Below, piece after piece: positions 47,004 to 55,802 of a DNA stretch of 64,000 nucleotides; position 1 is the first letter of the stretch; each line of letters opens with the position of its first letter. The stretch is from Tepidamorphus gemmatus (GTDB lineage Bacteria > Pseudomonadota > Alphaproteobacteria > Rhizobiales > Tepidamorphaceae): the NCBI RefSeq assembly GCF_004346195.1, contig NZ_SMAK01000005.1, positions 62,001-126,000 of the forward strand, given 5' to 3'. The translations under genes and the position numbers were made by a program. Under the pieces are notes generated by a model. It had not been told where the DNA came from. It did no database searches and worked only from the letters and a program-made list of their open reading frames with translations.

Positions 47004-49133
47004 ATGAAGCAAGCGCCGATGGCCACCCACCGACTCGACCCGCTGCTGCGCCCGGCATCCGTGGCGATCGTGGGCGCGAGCGCACGCGTACCGAGCGTCG
47101 GCAACATGTTTGTCCGCCAGGTACGGCGCGGCGGCTATGCGGGCGACCTGTGGTGCGTCAACCCGCGCTACCGCGACATCGAGGGCGTGCCCTGCTTTGC
47201 CGCGCTGGCGGAGCTTCCGGCAGCGCCGGAGCATGTCGTCTTCGCGCTCGGCGACGAACAGATCGAGGCAGGGCTCGCCGCAGCCATCGCCGTCGGGGCA
47301 CGCGCCGCCACCATCGTCTCGCCGCTGGCGATGGCCGCCGATGCGGGCCTCAAGATGCGCATCCGCGACCGCGCGCGCGAGGCAGGCCTCATCCTGTGCG
47401 GCGGCAACTGCATGGGGTTCTACAACTTCCACCACCGTCTCTGGGTCTGCGGGTTCGAGACCCGGCCGAACCATCGGCCTGGCGGTGCGGTGCTGCTCAC
47501 CCATTCCGGTTCGCTGTTCACCGCGCTGGTCGATTCGGAGGAACGCATCGACCTGGGGCTTGCCGTGTCGGCAGGACAGGAGCTGACCACCACGCTCGCC
47601 GACTACATCGACTTCGCCCTCGACCAGCCCTGGACGACGGTGATCGGACTGTTCATGGAGACAGCCCGCGATCCGACCGGCTTCGAGGCGGCGCTGGCGA
47701 AGGCGCTGGCGCGCAACGTGCCGGTGGTGGCGCTCAAGGTCGGCCGCACCGAGACGAGCGCCCGGCTGGCGATCAGCCATTCCGGCGCGATTGCCGGAGA
47801 CCATGCGGCCTACACCGCACTGTTCGAGCGCTACGGGGTCGCGGAGGTGCGCTCGGTCGATGAACTGGCCGCCGCGATGATGGTGCTGCCCGCTGCCCGC
47901 GACATCGGTCCGGGCGGGCTTGCCTCCAGCCACGATTCCGGCGGCGAGCGGGGCCTGATGGCGGACCTCGCCCACGACCATGGGGTGCGTTTCGCCACCC
48001 TGGCAGCGGAGACGGTTGCACGCCTGACCGAGGTGCTCGACTACGGACTCGAGCCGGTCAACCCGCTCGACCGCTGGGGAACGGGCCGCAACTATCCGTC
48101 CGACTTCTTCGAGAGCTTCAAGGCGCTGATGCACGACCCCGACACCGCCATCGGCGCATTGGTGCTCGACCGGGGCATCGGCGGCAGGATCACGCCGGAG
48201 AACATCGTGCTGGCCCGTGAGGCGCGCGCAGAAACCGGCAAACCCGTCTTCATCGTCTCCAATCACCAGGGCAGCGGAACCGATCCCGAGGCGGTGACCG
48301 CGACCCGCGCGGGAACGCCGGTCCTCGACGATCTGCCGCCGTTCCTCACCGCCTGCCGGCTTGCCTTTGCCCGCAGGGACTTCCTGGCGCGGCCACCGAT
48401 GGCTATGCCCGCAGCCGACCCGGCCGTGGTCGCGCGCTGGCGCGGCCGGCTCGCGCACGACATCCACCTGGGCGAGGCCGATGCGCTGACGCTGCTCGCC
48501 GACTTCGGCATCCCCGCAGCCGCATCGGCCCTGGCCGCGAGCGCGGACGAGGCGGTCGCTGCCGCCGCCCACATCGGCTATCCTGTCGCGCTGAAGACCG
48601 CCATGCTCGGCATCGCGCACAAGTCCGATGTCGGCGGCGTCGTGCTCGGGCTCGCCTCGGCCGAGGCCGTCGCGCACGCCTGGCGCGACCTTGCCGCCCG
48701 GCTCGGACCGCAGGTGCTGATCGCCCGCATGGTCGAGGGTGCACGCGTCGAGATGCTGCTCGGCATGAGCCGCGATGCGGATTTCGGCCCGGTCGTGCTG
48801 ATCGGCTTCGGCGGCATACATGCCGAGGTTCTGCGGGATGTGGTGTTCGCCAAGCCACCCTTCGACGCCGCCGAGGCCCGCCGCCTGATCGATCGCCTGC
48901 AGCTGCGCCCGCTTCTCGACGGGGTTCGCGGTGCACCGGCGAGCGACATCGACGCCCTGTGCGAGGCCGCCGCGCGCTTCTCGGTGCTGGCCGATGCGCT
49001 GGGCGACCATGTACAATCGATCGATGTCAACCCGCTGATGGCCCTGCCGCAAGGCTGCATCGCGGTCGATGCGCTGGTCGTGGCGCGGACTGACGGCAAC
49101 ACAGCGACGGCTGCGGTCATCCCGGGCAAGTGA
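47004..49133 (+). CDS. NDP-forming acyl-CoA synthetase (acetate-CoA ligase family)
   Basis: This is a 709-residue fused acyl-CoA synthetase of the ADP-forming type: CoA-binding Rossmann domain (PASVAIVGASARVPSVGNMF, residues 14-130), ligase-like middle with HSGSLFTALVDS and SSHDSGGERGLMADLA, and an ATP-grasp domain from about residue 495 (YPVALKTAMLGIAHKSDVGGV). This enzyme class activates a carboxylate to its CoA ester. In the context of the acyl-CoA dehydrogenase, hydratase and carnitine dehydrogenase genes, a gamma-butyrobetaine- or carnitine-CoA ligase role is plausible. Start choice (ATG 47004 or 47019) has no clear ribosome site. Confidence 0.83.
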   Translation: MKQAPMATHRLDPLLRPASVAIVGASARVPSVGNMFVRQVRRGGYAGDLWCVNPRYRDIEGVPCFAALAELPAAPEHVVFALGDEQIEAGLAAAIAVGARAATIVSPLAMAADAGLKMRIRDRAREAGLILCGGNCMGFYNFHHRLWVCGFETRPNHRPGGAVLLTHSGSLFTALVDSEERIDLGLAVSAGQELTTTLADYIDFALDQPWTTVIGLFMETARDPTGFEAALAKALARNVPVVALKVGRTETSARLAISHSGAIAGDHAAYTALFERYGVAEVRSVDELAAAMMVLPAARDIGPGGLASSHDSGGERGLMADLAHDHGVRFATLAAETVARLTEVLDYGLEPVNPLDRWGTGRNYPSDFFESFKALMHDPDTAIGALVLDRGIGGRITPENIVLAREARAETGKPVFIVSNHQGSGTDPEAVTATRAGTPVLDDLPPFLTACRLAFARRDFLARPPMAMPAADPAVVARWRGRLAHDIHLGEADALTLLADFGIPAAASALAASADEAVAAAAHIGYPVALKTAMLGIAHKSDVGGVVLGLASAEAVAHAWRDLAARLGPQVLIARMVEGARVEMLLGMSRDADFGPVVLIGFGGIHAEVLRDVVFAKPPFDAAEARRLIDRLQLRPLLDGVRGAPASDIDALCEAAARFSVLADALGDHVQSIDVNPLMALPQGCIAVDALVVARTDGNTATAAVIPGK

Positions 49134-49176
49134 AGCGCGAGCCGGAATAGGACCGCAGCAGAGGGTCAGTGCGGCG

Positions 49177-49212
49177 CGATCCCGGATCCGCCCCGAGGCC
49201 GTCCGGGATGAC
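49177..49212. repeat. REP-like intergenic palindromic repeat (copy F, half)
   Basis: CGATCCCGG (49177-49185) and CCGGGATGAC (49203-49212) are the right half of the repeat, between the acyl-CoA synthetase and aldehyde dehydrogenase genes. Confidence 0.65.
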
Positions 49213-49245
49213 GCAACGAGGATGGACGACAGGCCGGAGGTACCC

Positions 49246-50754
49246 ATGCACCTTTCAAGGCTGCCCGATCTCGACAAGGCGGAATGGGTCTCCCTCGCTG
49301 AGGGTCTGCAGCTCGAGACGCGGCTGTTCATCGACGGCGATTATGTCGATGCGCTCGACGGCGGGCGCTTTGCGACCGTCAATCCGGCCACCGGCGAGGT
49401 GCTCGCCGACATGGCCGAGGGCACCGGTGCCGATATCGACAGGGCCGTGTCGGCGGCGAGGCGGGCCTTCCGCGACGGGCGCTGGTCGAAGCTCGCTCCC
49501 CGCGCCCGCATGGACATCCTCTGCCGCTTCGCCGACCTGATCGAGGAACAGGCCGGCATGCTGGCGCTGCTCGACACGCTCGACATGGGCAAGCCAATCG
49601 CCGACATGGTCTCCGTCGATCTGCCGGAGGTGGTCAAGACCGTCCGTTTCATGGCCGAGTGCATCGACAAGATCGACGGCAAGGTGACGGCGACGGAGCC
49701 CAACGTCCTGCATTGCGTGCTGCGCCAGCCGTTCGGCGTCGTCGGCTGCATCTCGCCGTGGAACTACCCGTTGCTGATGGCTGTCTGGAAGATCGCCCCG
49801 GCGCTGGCCGCCGGCAACACGGTGGTGCTGAAGCCGGCCGAGCAGGCACCGCTCTCGTGCATTCGCCTCGCCGAGCTGTTCGTCGCCGCCGGCGGCCCGC
49901 CCGGTGTGTTCAACGTCGTCAACGGGCTGGGCGAGACCGCCGGCAAGGCGCTCGCCCTGCACCCCGACGTCGCCAAGATCTCGTTTACCGGCTCGACCGA
50001 GGTCGGCAAGCTGATCCTGCAGTATTCCGGCCAGTCCAACATGAAGCAGGTGGCGCTGGAATGCGGCGGAAAGAGCCCGCAGATCGTTCTCGCCGATGTC
50101 AGCGACCTCGAGCGCGCCGCCACCGCCGCCGCCTGCGGCATCTTCGGCAACCAGGGAGAGGTCTGCAACGCCGGTTCGCGGATGATCGTCGACCGGAGGA
50201 TCGCAGGCGATTTCATCGACCTGTTCCGCAAGACCGCCGAGACCAGCTTCATCCCCGGCGACCCGCTCGATCCGTCGACCCGGATGGGCCCGCTGGTGAC
50301 CGTCGAGCACCGCCGCCGGGTGATGAACTACATCGAGGCCGGGCGTCGGGAGGGCGCGCGGCTGGTATTCGGCGGTGATGTGCCGCCCTCGCCCGGCGCC
50401 TATGTCAATCCGACCCTGTTCGCCGACGCGGCGAACGGCATGACCATCGCGCGCGAGGAGATCTTCGGCCCTGTCGGCGCGGTGATCCCGGTCGATGGCC
50501 TCGACGAGGCGATCCGCGTCGCCAACGACACCGTCTACGGGTTGGCGGCGGGAGTGTGGACCTCCAATCTCGACACGGCGCTGCGGCTGGTGAAGGAGAT
50601 CGAGGCAGGCGTGGTGTGGGTCAACTGCTTCGACGAGGGCGACATGACCCAGCCATTCGGCGGCTGGAAGCAGTCCGGCAACGCGCGCGACAAGTGTTTC
50701 GAAAGCGTCGTCTCCTACACCCAGACGAAGTCCGCCTGGATCCGCCACGGCTGA
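49246..50754 (+). CDS. Aldehyde dehydrogenase (betaine/aminobutyraldehyde dehydrogenase-like)
   Basis: This 502-residue NAD(P)-dependent aldehyde dehydrogenase has FGVVGCISPWNYPLLMAVWK, FTGSTEVGK, the general base Glu in VALECGGKSP (near residue 268) and the nucleophile Cys in NQGEVCNAGSRM (near residue 302). CCGGAGG lies 5 nt before the ATG. It resembles gamma-aminobutyraldehyde and betaine aldehyde dehydrogenases; trimethylaminobutyraldehyde to gamma-butyrobetaine would link it to the carnitine-type enzymes. Last gene of the rightward arm. Confidence 0.87.
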   Translation: MHLSRLPDLDKAEWVSLAEGLQLETRLFIDGDYVDALDGGRFATVNPATGEVLADMAEGTGADIDRAVSAARRAFRDGRWSKLAPRARMDILCRFADLIEEQAGMLALLDTLDMGKPIADMVSVDLPEVVKTVRFMAECIDKIDGKVTATEPNVLHCVLRQPFGVVGCISPWNYPLLMAVWKIAPALAAGNTVVLKPAEQAPLSCIRLAELFVAAGGPPGVFNVVNGLGETAGKALALHPDVAKISFTGSTEVGKLILQYSGQSNMKQVALECGGKSPQIVLADVSDLERAATAAACGIFGNQGEVCNAGSRMIVDRRIAGDFIDLFRKTAETSFIPGDPLDPSTRMGPLVTVEHRRRVMNYIEAGRREGARLVFGGDVPPSPGAYVNPTLFADAANGMTIAREEIFGPVGAVIPVDGLDEAIRVANDTVYGLAAGVWTSNLDTALRLVKEIEAGVVWVNCFDEGDMTQPFGGWKQSGNARDKCFESVVSYTQTKSAWIRHG

Positions 50755-50902
50755 GCGGGCGGCCGACGGGAACCTCGCTGCCGCTGCGCACGTTGACCCG
50801 ACGAGCCGGCGCGGCGGACTTCCGCTCATGCGGTCAGCCACTTGGCGCCGGAGAGCTGCCCCCCCTGCGGCGCCGACCATTCCTGCATCCCATCCTGGCG
50901 GC

Positions 50903-50928
50903 GCGCCTGTAACGATGATTACAGGCGC
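50903..50928. other. Perfect inverted repeat after the aldehyde dehydrogenase gene
   Basis: GCGCCTGTAA-CGATGA-TTACAGGCGC has 10-bp perfect arms, 149 nt past the stop. It has no T-run, so it is either a weak terminator or an operator of TGTAA-N6-TTACA type for the next gene. The rest of the 50755-51068 gap shows no gene. Confidence 0.5.
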
Positions 50929-51068
50929 ATGCCATTCCGGCGTCATGAAATCATTGAAACGAAAATCCCGGTCTCTGGTGAAACGTTCGAAAAGGACGTG
51001 CGTTACCTATCGTGTCATCAGGAACGAGACGCCCGCCAATGCAGAGGGCGACACCAGTGGAGACCGTC

Positions 51069-51467
51069 ATGTTTGCCACCCGCACGATGATCGTTCTGTC
51101 GGCCATCGCCGCAACGGGGATCGTCGCTCTGGCCCAGCCGTCCCAGAGCGGACAAGCCGTCGGCGTGGACTACGTGAAGCTTCAGGATCGCCATCCCGCC
51201 TTCAGCTCCAGCTCGGACCTGCGCGGCGCGCTGGAAGCCGAGCGGAGCGGAGCGGCCCGTGTCGCGCCGGTGTCGACTCCGAAGGGCGACCGGCTCGACA
51301 TGGTGGAACGCAGCTGTGCCGACGTCACCTGGCCGAACGTTCCCCGCCACTGCCTGACCGTCAGCGACGACGTGGCCGCCGACCGACCGGTCCGCACCGT
51401 CGCGATCGCCGAGGACGGAAGTAGCTCGATCGTTTCCAGAAGCTCGACGGTCTTGGCGCAGCGCTGA
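51069..51467 (+). CDS. Small exported protein of unknown function
   Basis: This is a 132-residue protein with a clear signal peptide (TMIVLSAIAATGIVALA, cleavage near residue 22) and a mature part of about 110 residues. Two Cys flank a C-x5-WPNVPRHCL motif near residue 90 that is familiar from small Hyphomicrobiales exported proteins; the Cys pair could form a disulfide in the periplasm. ATG 51069 has GTGGAG 7 nt upstream; longer starts give no signal peptide. Function unknown. It precedes an L,D-transpeptidase gene by about 60 nt on the same strand. Confidence 0.65.
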   Translation: MFATRTMIVLSAIAATGIVALAQPSQSGQAVGVDYVKLQDRHPAFSSSSDLRGALEAERSGAARVAPVSTPKGDRLDMVERSCADVTWPNVPRHCLTVSDDVAADRPVRTVAIAEDGSSSIVSRSSTVLAQR

Positions 51468-51528
51468 ACCGGGCTTCATCCGCCGCGGGTTGATCAACAG
51501 CCCGTGCTGCATTCCAGTGGAGGCAACA

Positions 51529-52107
51529 ATGAAGGCTGTCGCTCTCGCTGCCGCCGCCGCGGCCGCTCTCCTGACGCTCGGCTCACCGGCCGACGCCAGC
51601 ATCCAGTACGATCCGTTGACCGGCCGCGAGCTGCATGGACCGAACCGGTTCGTCGAGCAGGAGATCCCGCGGATCCGCCGCGAGGTGGTCGACTACCACG
51701 GCCCCTTTGCGCCCGGCACGATCGTCGTCAATACCACCGAGCGCCGCCTCTACTATATCCTCGGCAACGGTTTGGCGCTGCGCTACGGCATTGGCGTCGC
51801 CCGCCCGGGCTTCGAATGGCGCGGCACGCACAAGGTGTCCCAGAAGCGCGAGTGGCCGGACTGGACGCCACCGCCGGAGATGCTGCAGCGCCAGCCCGAT
51901 CTGCCGCGCCACATGCCGGGCGGCATCGACAATCCGCTGGGCGCCCGTGCCATGTATCTGGGCTCGACCCTCTACCGCATTCACGGCTCGAACGATCCCG
52001 GATCGATCGGCCAGGCGATTTCCTCCGGCTGCATCCGCATGCTGAACGAGGACGTGGTCGACCTCTACGAGCGCGTCAGCATCGGCACGACAGTCGTCGT
52101 CCTGTGA
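51529..52107 (+). CDS. L,D-transpeptidase (YkuD domain)
   Basis: This is a 192-residue exported YkuD protein: signal peptide (VALAAAAAAALLTLGSPADA, to about residue 23), then the catalytic domain with YRIHGSNDPGSIGQAISSGCIRM, where His, the Gly-Ser stretch and the nucleophile Cys line up near residues 147-168. It cross-links peptidoglycan or attaches envelope proteins in the periplasm. ATG 51529 has GTGGAGG 6 nt upstream. A hairpin ends the transcript about 50 nt downstream. Confidence 0.9.
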   Translation: MKAVALAAAAAAALLTLGSPADASIQYDPLTGRELHGPNRFVEQEIPRIRREVVDYHGPFAPGTIVVNTTERRLYYILGNGLALRYGIGVARPGFEWRGTHKVSQKREWPDWTPPPEMLQRQPDLPRHMPGGIDNPLGARAMYLGSTLYRIHGSNDPGSIGQAISSGCIRMLNEDVVDLYERVSIGTTVVVL

Positions 52108-52157
52108 CCTGAGCGCCCCGGACAGTCACGAGCCGCTCCACCTCGGCTTGTCGTCCC

Positions 52158-52195
52158 CCGCCGTCTGCCGGTGCTGACCTCCCGGCAGGCGGCGG
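52158..52195 (+). terminator. Terminator after the L,D-transpeptidase gene
   Basis: CCGCCGTCTGCCGG pairs with CCGGCAGGCGGCGG (14 bp, one G-U) around a 10-nt loop and is followed by TTTGG. The remaining 52196-52316 shows no gene. Confidence 0.65.
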
Positions 52196-52316
52196 TTTGG
52201 CTTGCGGATCAGACCATGGCGGGTCGGCCGCGATGACGGACACGACAGAGCGACGACGCGGAACGGCCGTGCTTCGTGCCCTCTCGGATTGGCGGATCGA
52301 CGGCAGGGTCGCCGTT

Positions 52317-53066
52317 TCAATCCTCGGCCTTCGCGGTGCGTGCCTTGCCGGCGGGCACGAACATGTAGCCGAGGCCGCGAACGGTCTTGAGCACCTCGGG
52401 CTTCTGCGGATCGGCCTCGAGCTTGCGCCTCAGCCGCATGATGCGGATGTCGATCGACCGGTCGAACGCTTCCATGTCGCGGTTGTGCGCCAGATCGAGG
52501 AGCTGATCACGCGACAGTACCCGGTTCGGCCGTTCGGCGAAGGCCTTGAGGAGATCGAACTCCATCGCCGTCATCGCCACGTCCTGGCCTTGCCGGTCAT
52601 AGAGCCGCCGGGTGTCCAGGTTGAGGATGCAGCGGCCCATCACCACCTCGTGGCCCATCGTCGCCGCCGCCGCTTCGGTTTCCGTGCCGCCCGCGGCCGA
52701 CATGCGCCGCAGCAGGCTGCGCACGCGGGCGAGCAGTTCGCGCGGATCGAACGGCTTCGTGAGATAGTCGTCTGCGCCGACCTCGAGGCCGACGACCCTG
52801 TCGATCACCTCGGCGCTGGCGGTCAGCATGATGATGCCAACCGGTCCACGCTCGCGCAGATAGCGCACCAGCGTGATGCCGTCCTCGCCGGGCATCCTCA
52901 TGTCCATGACCACCAGGTTGACCGGTCGCTCGGCCAGTATCTCCCGCATGGCGATGCCGCCCTCGGCGGTCGAGACGATGAAATCATGGGCGGCCAGATA
53001 GTCGCGGACCATCTCGCGAACGTCGCCATCGTCGTCGACGACAAGAATATGTGCGTTCTCTGGCAC
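52317..53066 (-). CDS. OmpR-family response regulator
   Basis: This 249-residue two-component regulator has a receiver domain at residues 1-120 (VVDDDGDVREMVRDYL, phospho-acceptor Asp in VVMDMRMPGEDG, Lys in LTKPFDPREL) and a winged-helix DNA-binding domain at residues 145-240 (MTAMEFDLLKAFAERPNRVLSRDQLL, DRSIDIRIMRLRRKLE). It is divergent from the DctP fragment and sensor kinase genes, which may be its partners. Its start lies just upstream of a 215-bp gap that probably holds both promoters. Confidence 0.88.
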   Translation of the reverse strand: MPENAHILVVDDDGDVREMVRDYLAAHDFIVSTAEGGIAMREILAERPVNLVVMDMRMPGEDGITLVRYLRERGPVGIIMLTASAEVIDRVVGLEVGADDYLTKPFDPRELLARVRSLLRRMSAAGGTETEAAAATMGHEVVMGRCILNLDTRRLYDRQGQDVAMTAMEFDLLKAFAERPNRVLSRDQLLDLAHNRDMEAFDRSIDIRIMRLRRKLEADPQKPEVLKTVRGLGYMFVPAGKARTAKAED

Positions 53067-53281
53067 GTGTCGTGGTTCGCCGCAGGAAAGGGCCCGACCG
53101 GGGCGATATTATAGAAGCGCGTTCGGCCGTCCACATGGAATTGCACGAGCGGAAACGCTCCGCCCTGGAGGTTGATGCGGCGGAACCGCATCCGATGGCG
53201 GAGCGTCCAGCCACGGATTACTATGCGCGGCCCGACCTGCGCGACCGGCAGGGTCCGATGCATGGCTGAAGGGGTCGTTCG

Positions 53282-53746
53282 ATGTCGCCGTGGCAGTGTA
53301 CGCGAATGATCGCCGCGCTCGATGCCGAGCCGGTGGTGCTCCCGTTTGGGCAGATGGCGACCGCGCTCGGCGCCCGCCTGATCGACGGGGCGGAGAACAA
53401 CTGGCCCTGCTGTGTCGGCACCGGCCACCGCAGACTGGCGCCGCTCGACACGCTGACTCGGCACGCGATGAGCCCGGACATCCTGGTGATGTCGCAGACG
53501 GCATGGGACGGCCTGTCGGAGGATGACCGGCGGATATTCCGCGGGACCGCCCGCGAATCGGCCACCTACATGCGCGCGCTCTGGAAGGCCAGCGAGGCCG
53601 AGCGCGAGGCCTGGGATCCCGGCCTGACCATCATCGACACGAACGACCGCGAGCCATTCGCGGCCGTGCTGCAGCCGCTCTGCGACCGCAGGCTGACCGA
53701 TGAACGCATGCGCGATCTCGTCGAACGGATCCGGTCGGTGCGGTAG
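53282..53746 (+). pseudogene. Truncated TRAP-transporter substrate-binding protein (DctP C-terminal half)
   Basis: Only the last 154 or so residues of a DctP protein remain (normal length about 330, with signal peptide). The text matches the family well: RMIAALDAEPVVLPFGQMATAL, GAENNWPCC, HAMSPDILVMSQTAWDGLS, ATYMRALW. A stop codon lies 12 nt before the ATG at 53282, although AGGGG sits there as a possible ribosome site. No N-terminal half, DctQ or DctM is seen. It ends 7 nt before the sensor kinase gene and is either a decayed transporter remnant or a cytoplasmic leftover. Confidence 0.6.
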
Positions 53747-53752
53747 GCCGGC

Positions 53753-55786
53753 GTGACCAGTCCCGCCCTTGATCGCAACCGGCGGCCGCCCGGACGTTCC
53801 TGGACACTGGGGCTCGAACATCTGTTCCGCTCCTGGCCGATTCGACGGCGCATCCTGGCGCTGGCCGTGGTCAATTCGGCCATCGTCGTCGTGTTCGGCC
53901 TGCTGGTCTGGGACGGCGGGAGGGTGATCGGCGGCGCCTGGAGCGAACTCGAGGCCGCCAAGCACACGGACCGCCAGCTGATCGTCATCGAGACCCAGAC
54001 CGGACGCCTGCAGACCCTGATCCACCGCCATTTCAACCAACCGCGCCCCACCGTGCTGGCCGAGATCGAGCAGGGGCGTGCGGCGCTGCTCGGCGCGCTC
54101 GATGCCGCGGCGATGGCCGATCCGGCGCTCGCCAGCCCGGCCGACGACCTCAAGCGGGCCATCGATTCCTTCCTCGGCGGATTCGAGGAGCTGCGCGACG
54201 TGCGTACCGCGATCACGACGATCTACGAGCAGGAGGTGCTGACGCCGGCGAGCGAGATGGCCGGACTGTATTCGATCATCGACAGCTCGACCCGCACCGG
54301 CGGCCCGCCGATCTGGCCGGCGCTGGCCAAATCCCGCGAAGCGTTGTCGGCGATGCTGGTGGCGGCCAACGCCTACTATCTCTCGCTCGCGCCGGACGCG
54401 GCGGCCGATGCCCGGCGCAATGTCGAAAGCATCGAGCGGACGGTGCCGGTGATGCTCGATCTCGCAGAAACGGATCTGCAGCGCCAGGTGTTGACGACGC
54501 TCATGGATCGCGCCGCCACGGTCAGTCGCGGGTTGCGCCGGCTGGAAGACAGCTTCGCCACCCAGGCGCGCCTGCTGCAGGATGTGATCGACGGCAATCA
54601 GGCACGCATGGAACGCGCCATCGCCGACATGCTGCAGATCGCCTCCCGGCGCGAAGCCGCCGCCCAGACGCGATTCGATGAGGCGCTCAGCGGCGTCTAT
54701 CGTCGCATGATCGCGGTGACGGTCGTCTTCATCGGGCTGATCGTGCTGTTCAGCCTGGCGATCGCCCGCAGCCTCGTCGTGCCGCTCTACGACCTTATGA
54801 TCGCCATGCGCGAGATTGCCGCAGGCAACTACGACCACCGCCTCGGCGATTTTGTCGGCGACGACGAGATCGGTGACATGGCGATCGCCATAGAGGTGTT
54901 TCGCGAGAACGCCATCGCCAGGCGCAGGGCGGAGGAAGAGGTGATCAGGGCCAAGGAGCGCGCCGAGAACGCGCTCGCCGAGCTGCGCCACACCCAGCGC
55001 AACCTCATCGACGCCGAGAAGCTCGCCGCCCTCGGCGGGCTGGTGGCCGGCGTCGCGCACGAGGTCAACAATCCCGTCGGCATCAGCCTGACCGTTGCCT
55101 CCACCCTGCAGCGCCGCGTCGACGCCTTCGCCGCCGAGCTCGCCACCGGCCAGCTCCGTCGCTCGCAGCTCAGCGACTTCGTTGCCGGTGTCGGGGACGC
55201 GGCCACACAGCTCGTGGCCAATCTGCACCGGGCCGGCGATCTGATCCAGTCGTTCAAGCAGGTCGCAGTCGACCGCAGCCAGACCGAACGGCGTACTGTC
55301 GATCTGCGCGAGGCGACCGAGCAGATCCTCGCGAGCCTTCGTCCCGGCTTGAAGAAGCTGCCGGTGACCGTCGAGACGGACATCCCGGACGGCATCCCGC
55401 TCGACAGCTATCCCGGTCCTTACGGACAGGTCGTCACCAACCTGTTCCTGAATGCCATGATCCACGCCTTTCCGGATGGCGCGGCGGGGCGCATCGCCAT
55501 CGCGGCGCGTCGCAGCGGCGCCGACATGGTCGAGATCTGCTTTTCTGACGACGGTTGCGGCATGGAGCCGGATGTGGCAGCCCGTGCCTTCGATCCCTTC
55601 TTCACGACCCGCCGCGGCAGTGGCGGAACTGGGCTCGGACTGCATATCGTCTATAATCTCGTCACGCAGAGGCTCGGCGGCCGAATCGTGCTGGCGTCGG
55701 AGCCCGGGCGCGGGACGTGTTTCAGGATCACTCTTCCGCTGGTCGCTCCCAACGAGGACAGCCCGGCGACGCATGGGACCGCATGA
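53753..55786 (+). CDS. Membrane sensor histidine kinase (TRAP/DctB-like)
   Basis: This is a 677-residue sensor kinase: transmembrane helix near residues 38-58, a long helical periplasmic domain to about residue 320, a second helix (MIAVTVVFIGLIVLFSLAIA), HAMP (RSLVVPLYDLMIAMREIAAG), coiled coil, then NtrB-type phospho-acceptor GLVAGVAHEVNNPVGI near residue 435 and ATPase motifs (NLFLNAMIHAFPDG, SDDGCGM, GGTGLGLHIVYNLV). GTG start at 53753. The kinase type matches those paired with DctP-type binding proteins in Hyphomicrobiales, and the adjacent truncated DctP suggests such an origin. Confidence 0.85.
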   Translation: MTSPALDRNRRPPGRSWTLGLEHLFRSWPIRRRILALAVVNSAIVVVFGLLVWDGGRVIGGAWSELEAAKHTDRQLIVIETQTGRLQTLIHRHFNQPRPTVLAEIEQGRAALLGALDAAAMADPALASPADDLKRAIDSFLGGFEELRDVRTAITTIYEQEVLTPASEMAGLYSIIDSSTRTGGPPIWPALAKSREALSAMLVAANAYYLSLAPDAAADARRNVESIERTVPVMLDLAETDLQRQVLTTLMDRAATVSRGLRRLEDSFATQARLLQDVIDGNQARMERAIADMLQIASRREAAAQTRFDEALSGVYRRMIAVTVVFIGLIVLFSLAIARSLVVPLYDLMIAMREIAAGNYDHRLGDFVGDDEIGDMAIAIEVFRENAIARRRAEEEVIRAKERAENALAELRHTQRNLIDAEKLAALGGLVAGVAHEVNNPVGISLTVASTLQRRVDAFAAELATGQLRRSQLSDFVAGVGDAATQLVANLHRAGDLIQSFKQVAVDRSQTERRTVDLREATEQILASLRPGLKKLPVTVETDIPDGIPLDSYPGPYGQVVTNLFLNAMIHAFPDGAAGRIAIAARRSGADMVEICFSDDGCGMEPDVAARAFDPFFTTRRGSGGTGLGLHIVYNLVTQRLGGRIVLASEPGRGTCFRITLPLVAPNEDSPATHGTA

Positions 55787-55802
55787 CCGACGGACGCGCG
55801 CG

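Noticed and set aside
52898-55774. 958-codon leftward open frame across the DctP fragment and sensor kinase
   Set aside because: Low-complexity product; the rightward kinase has all expected motifs.
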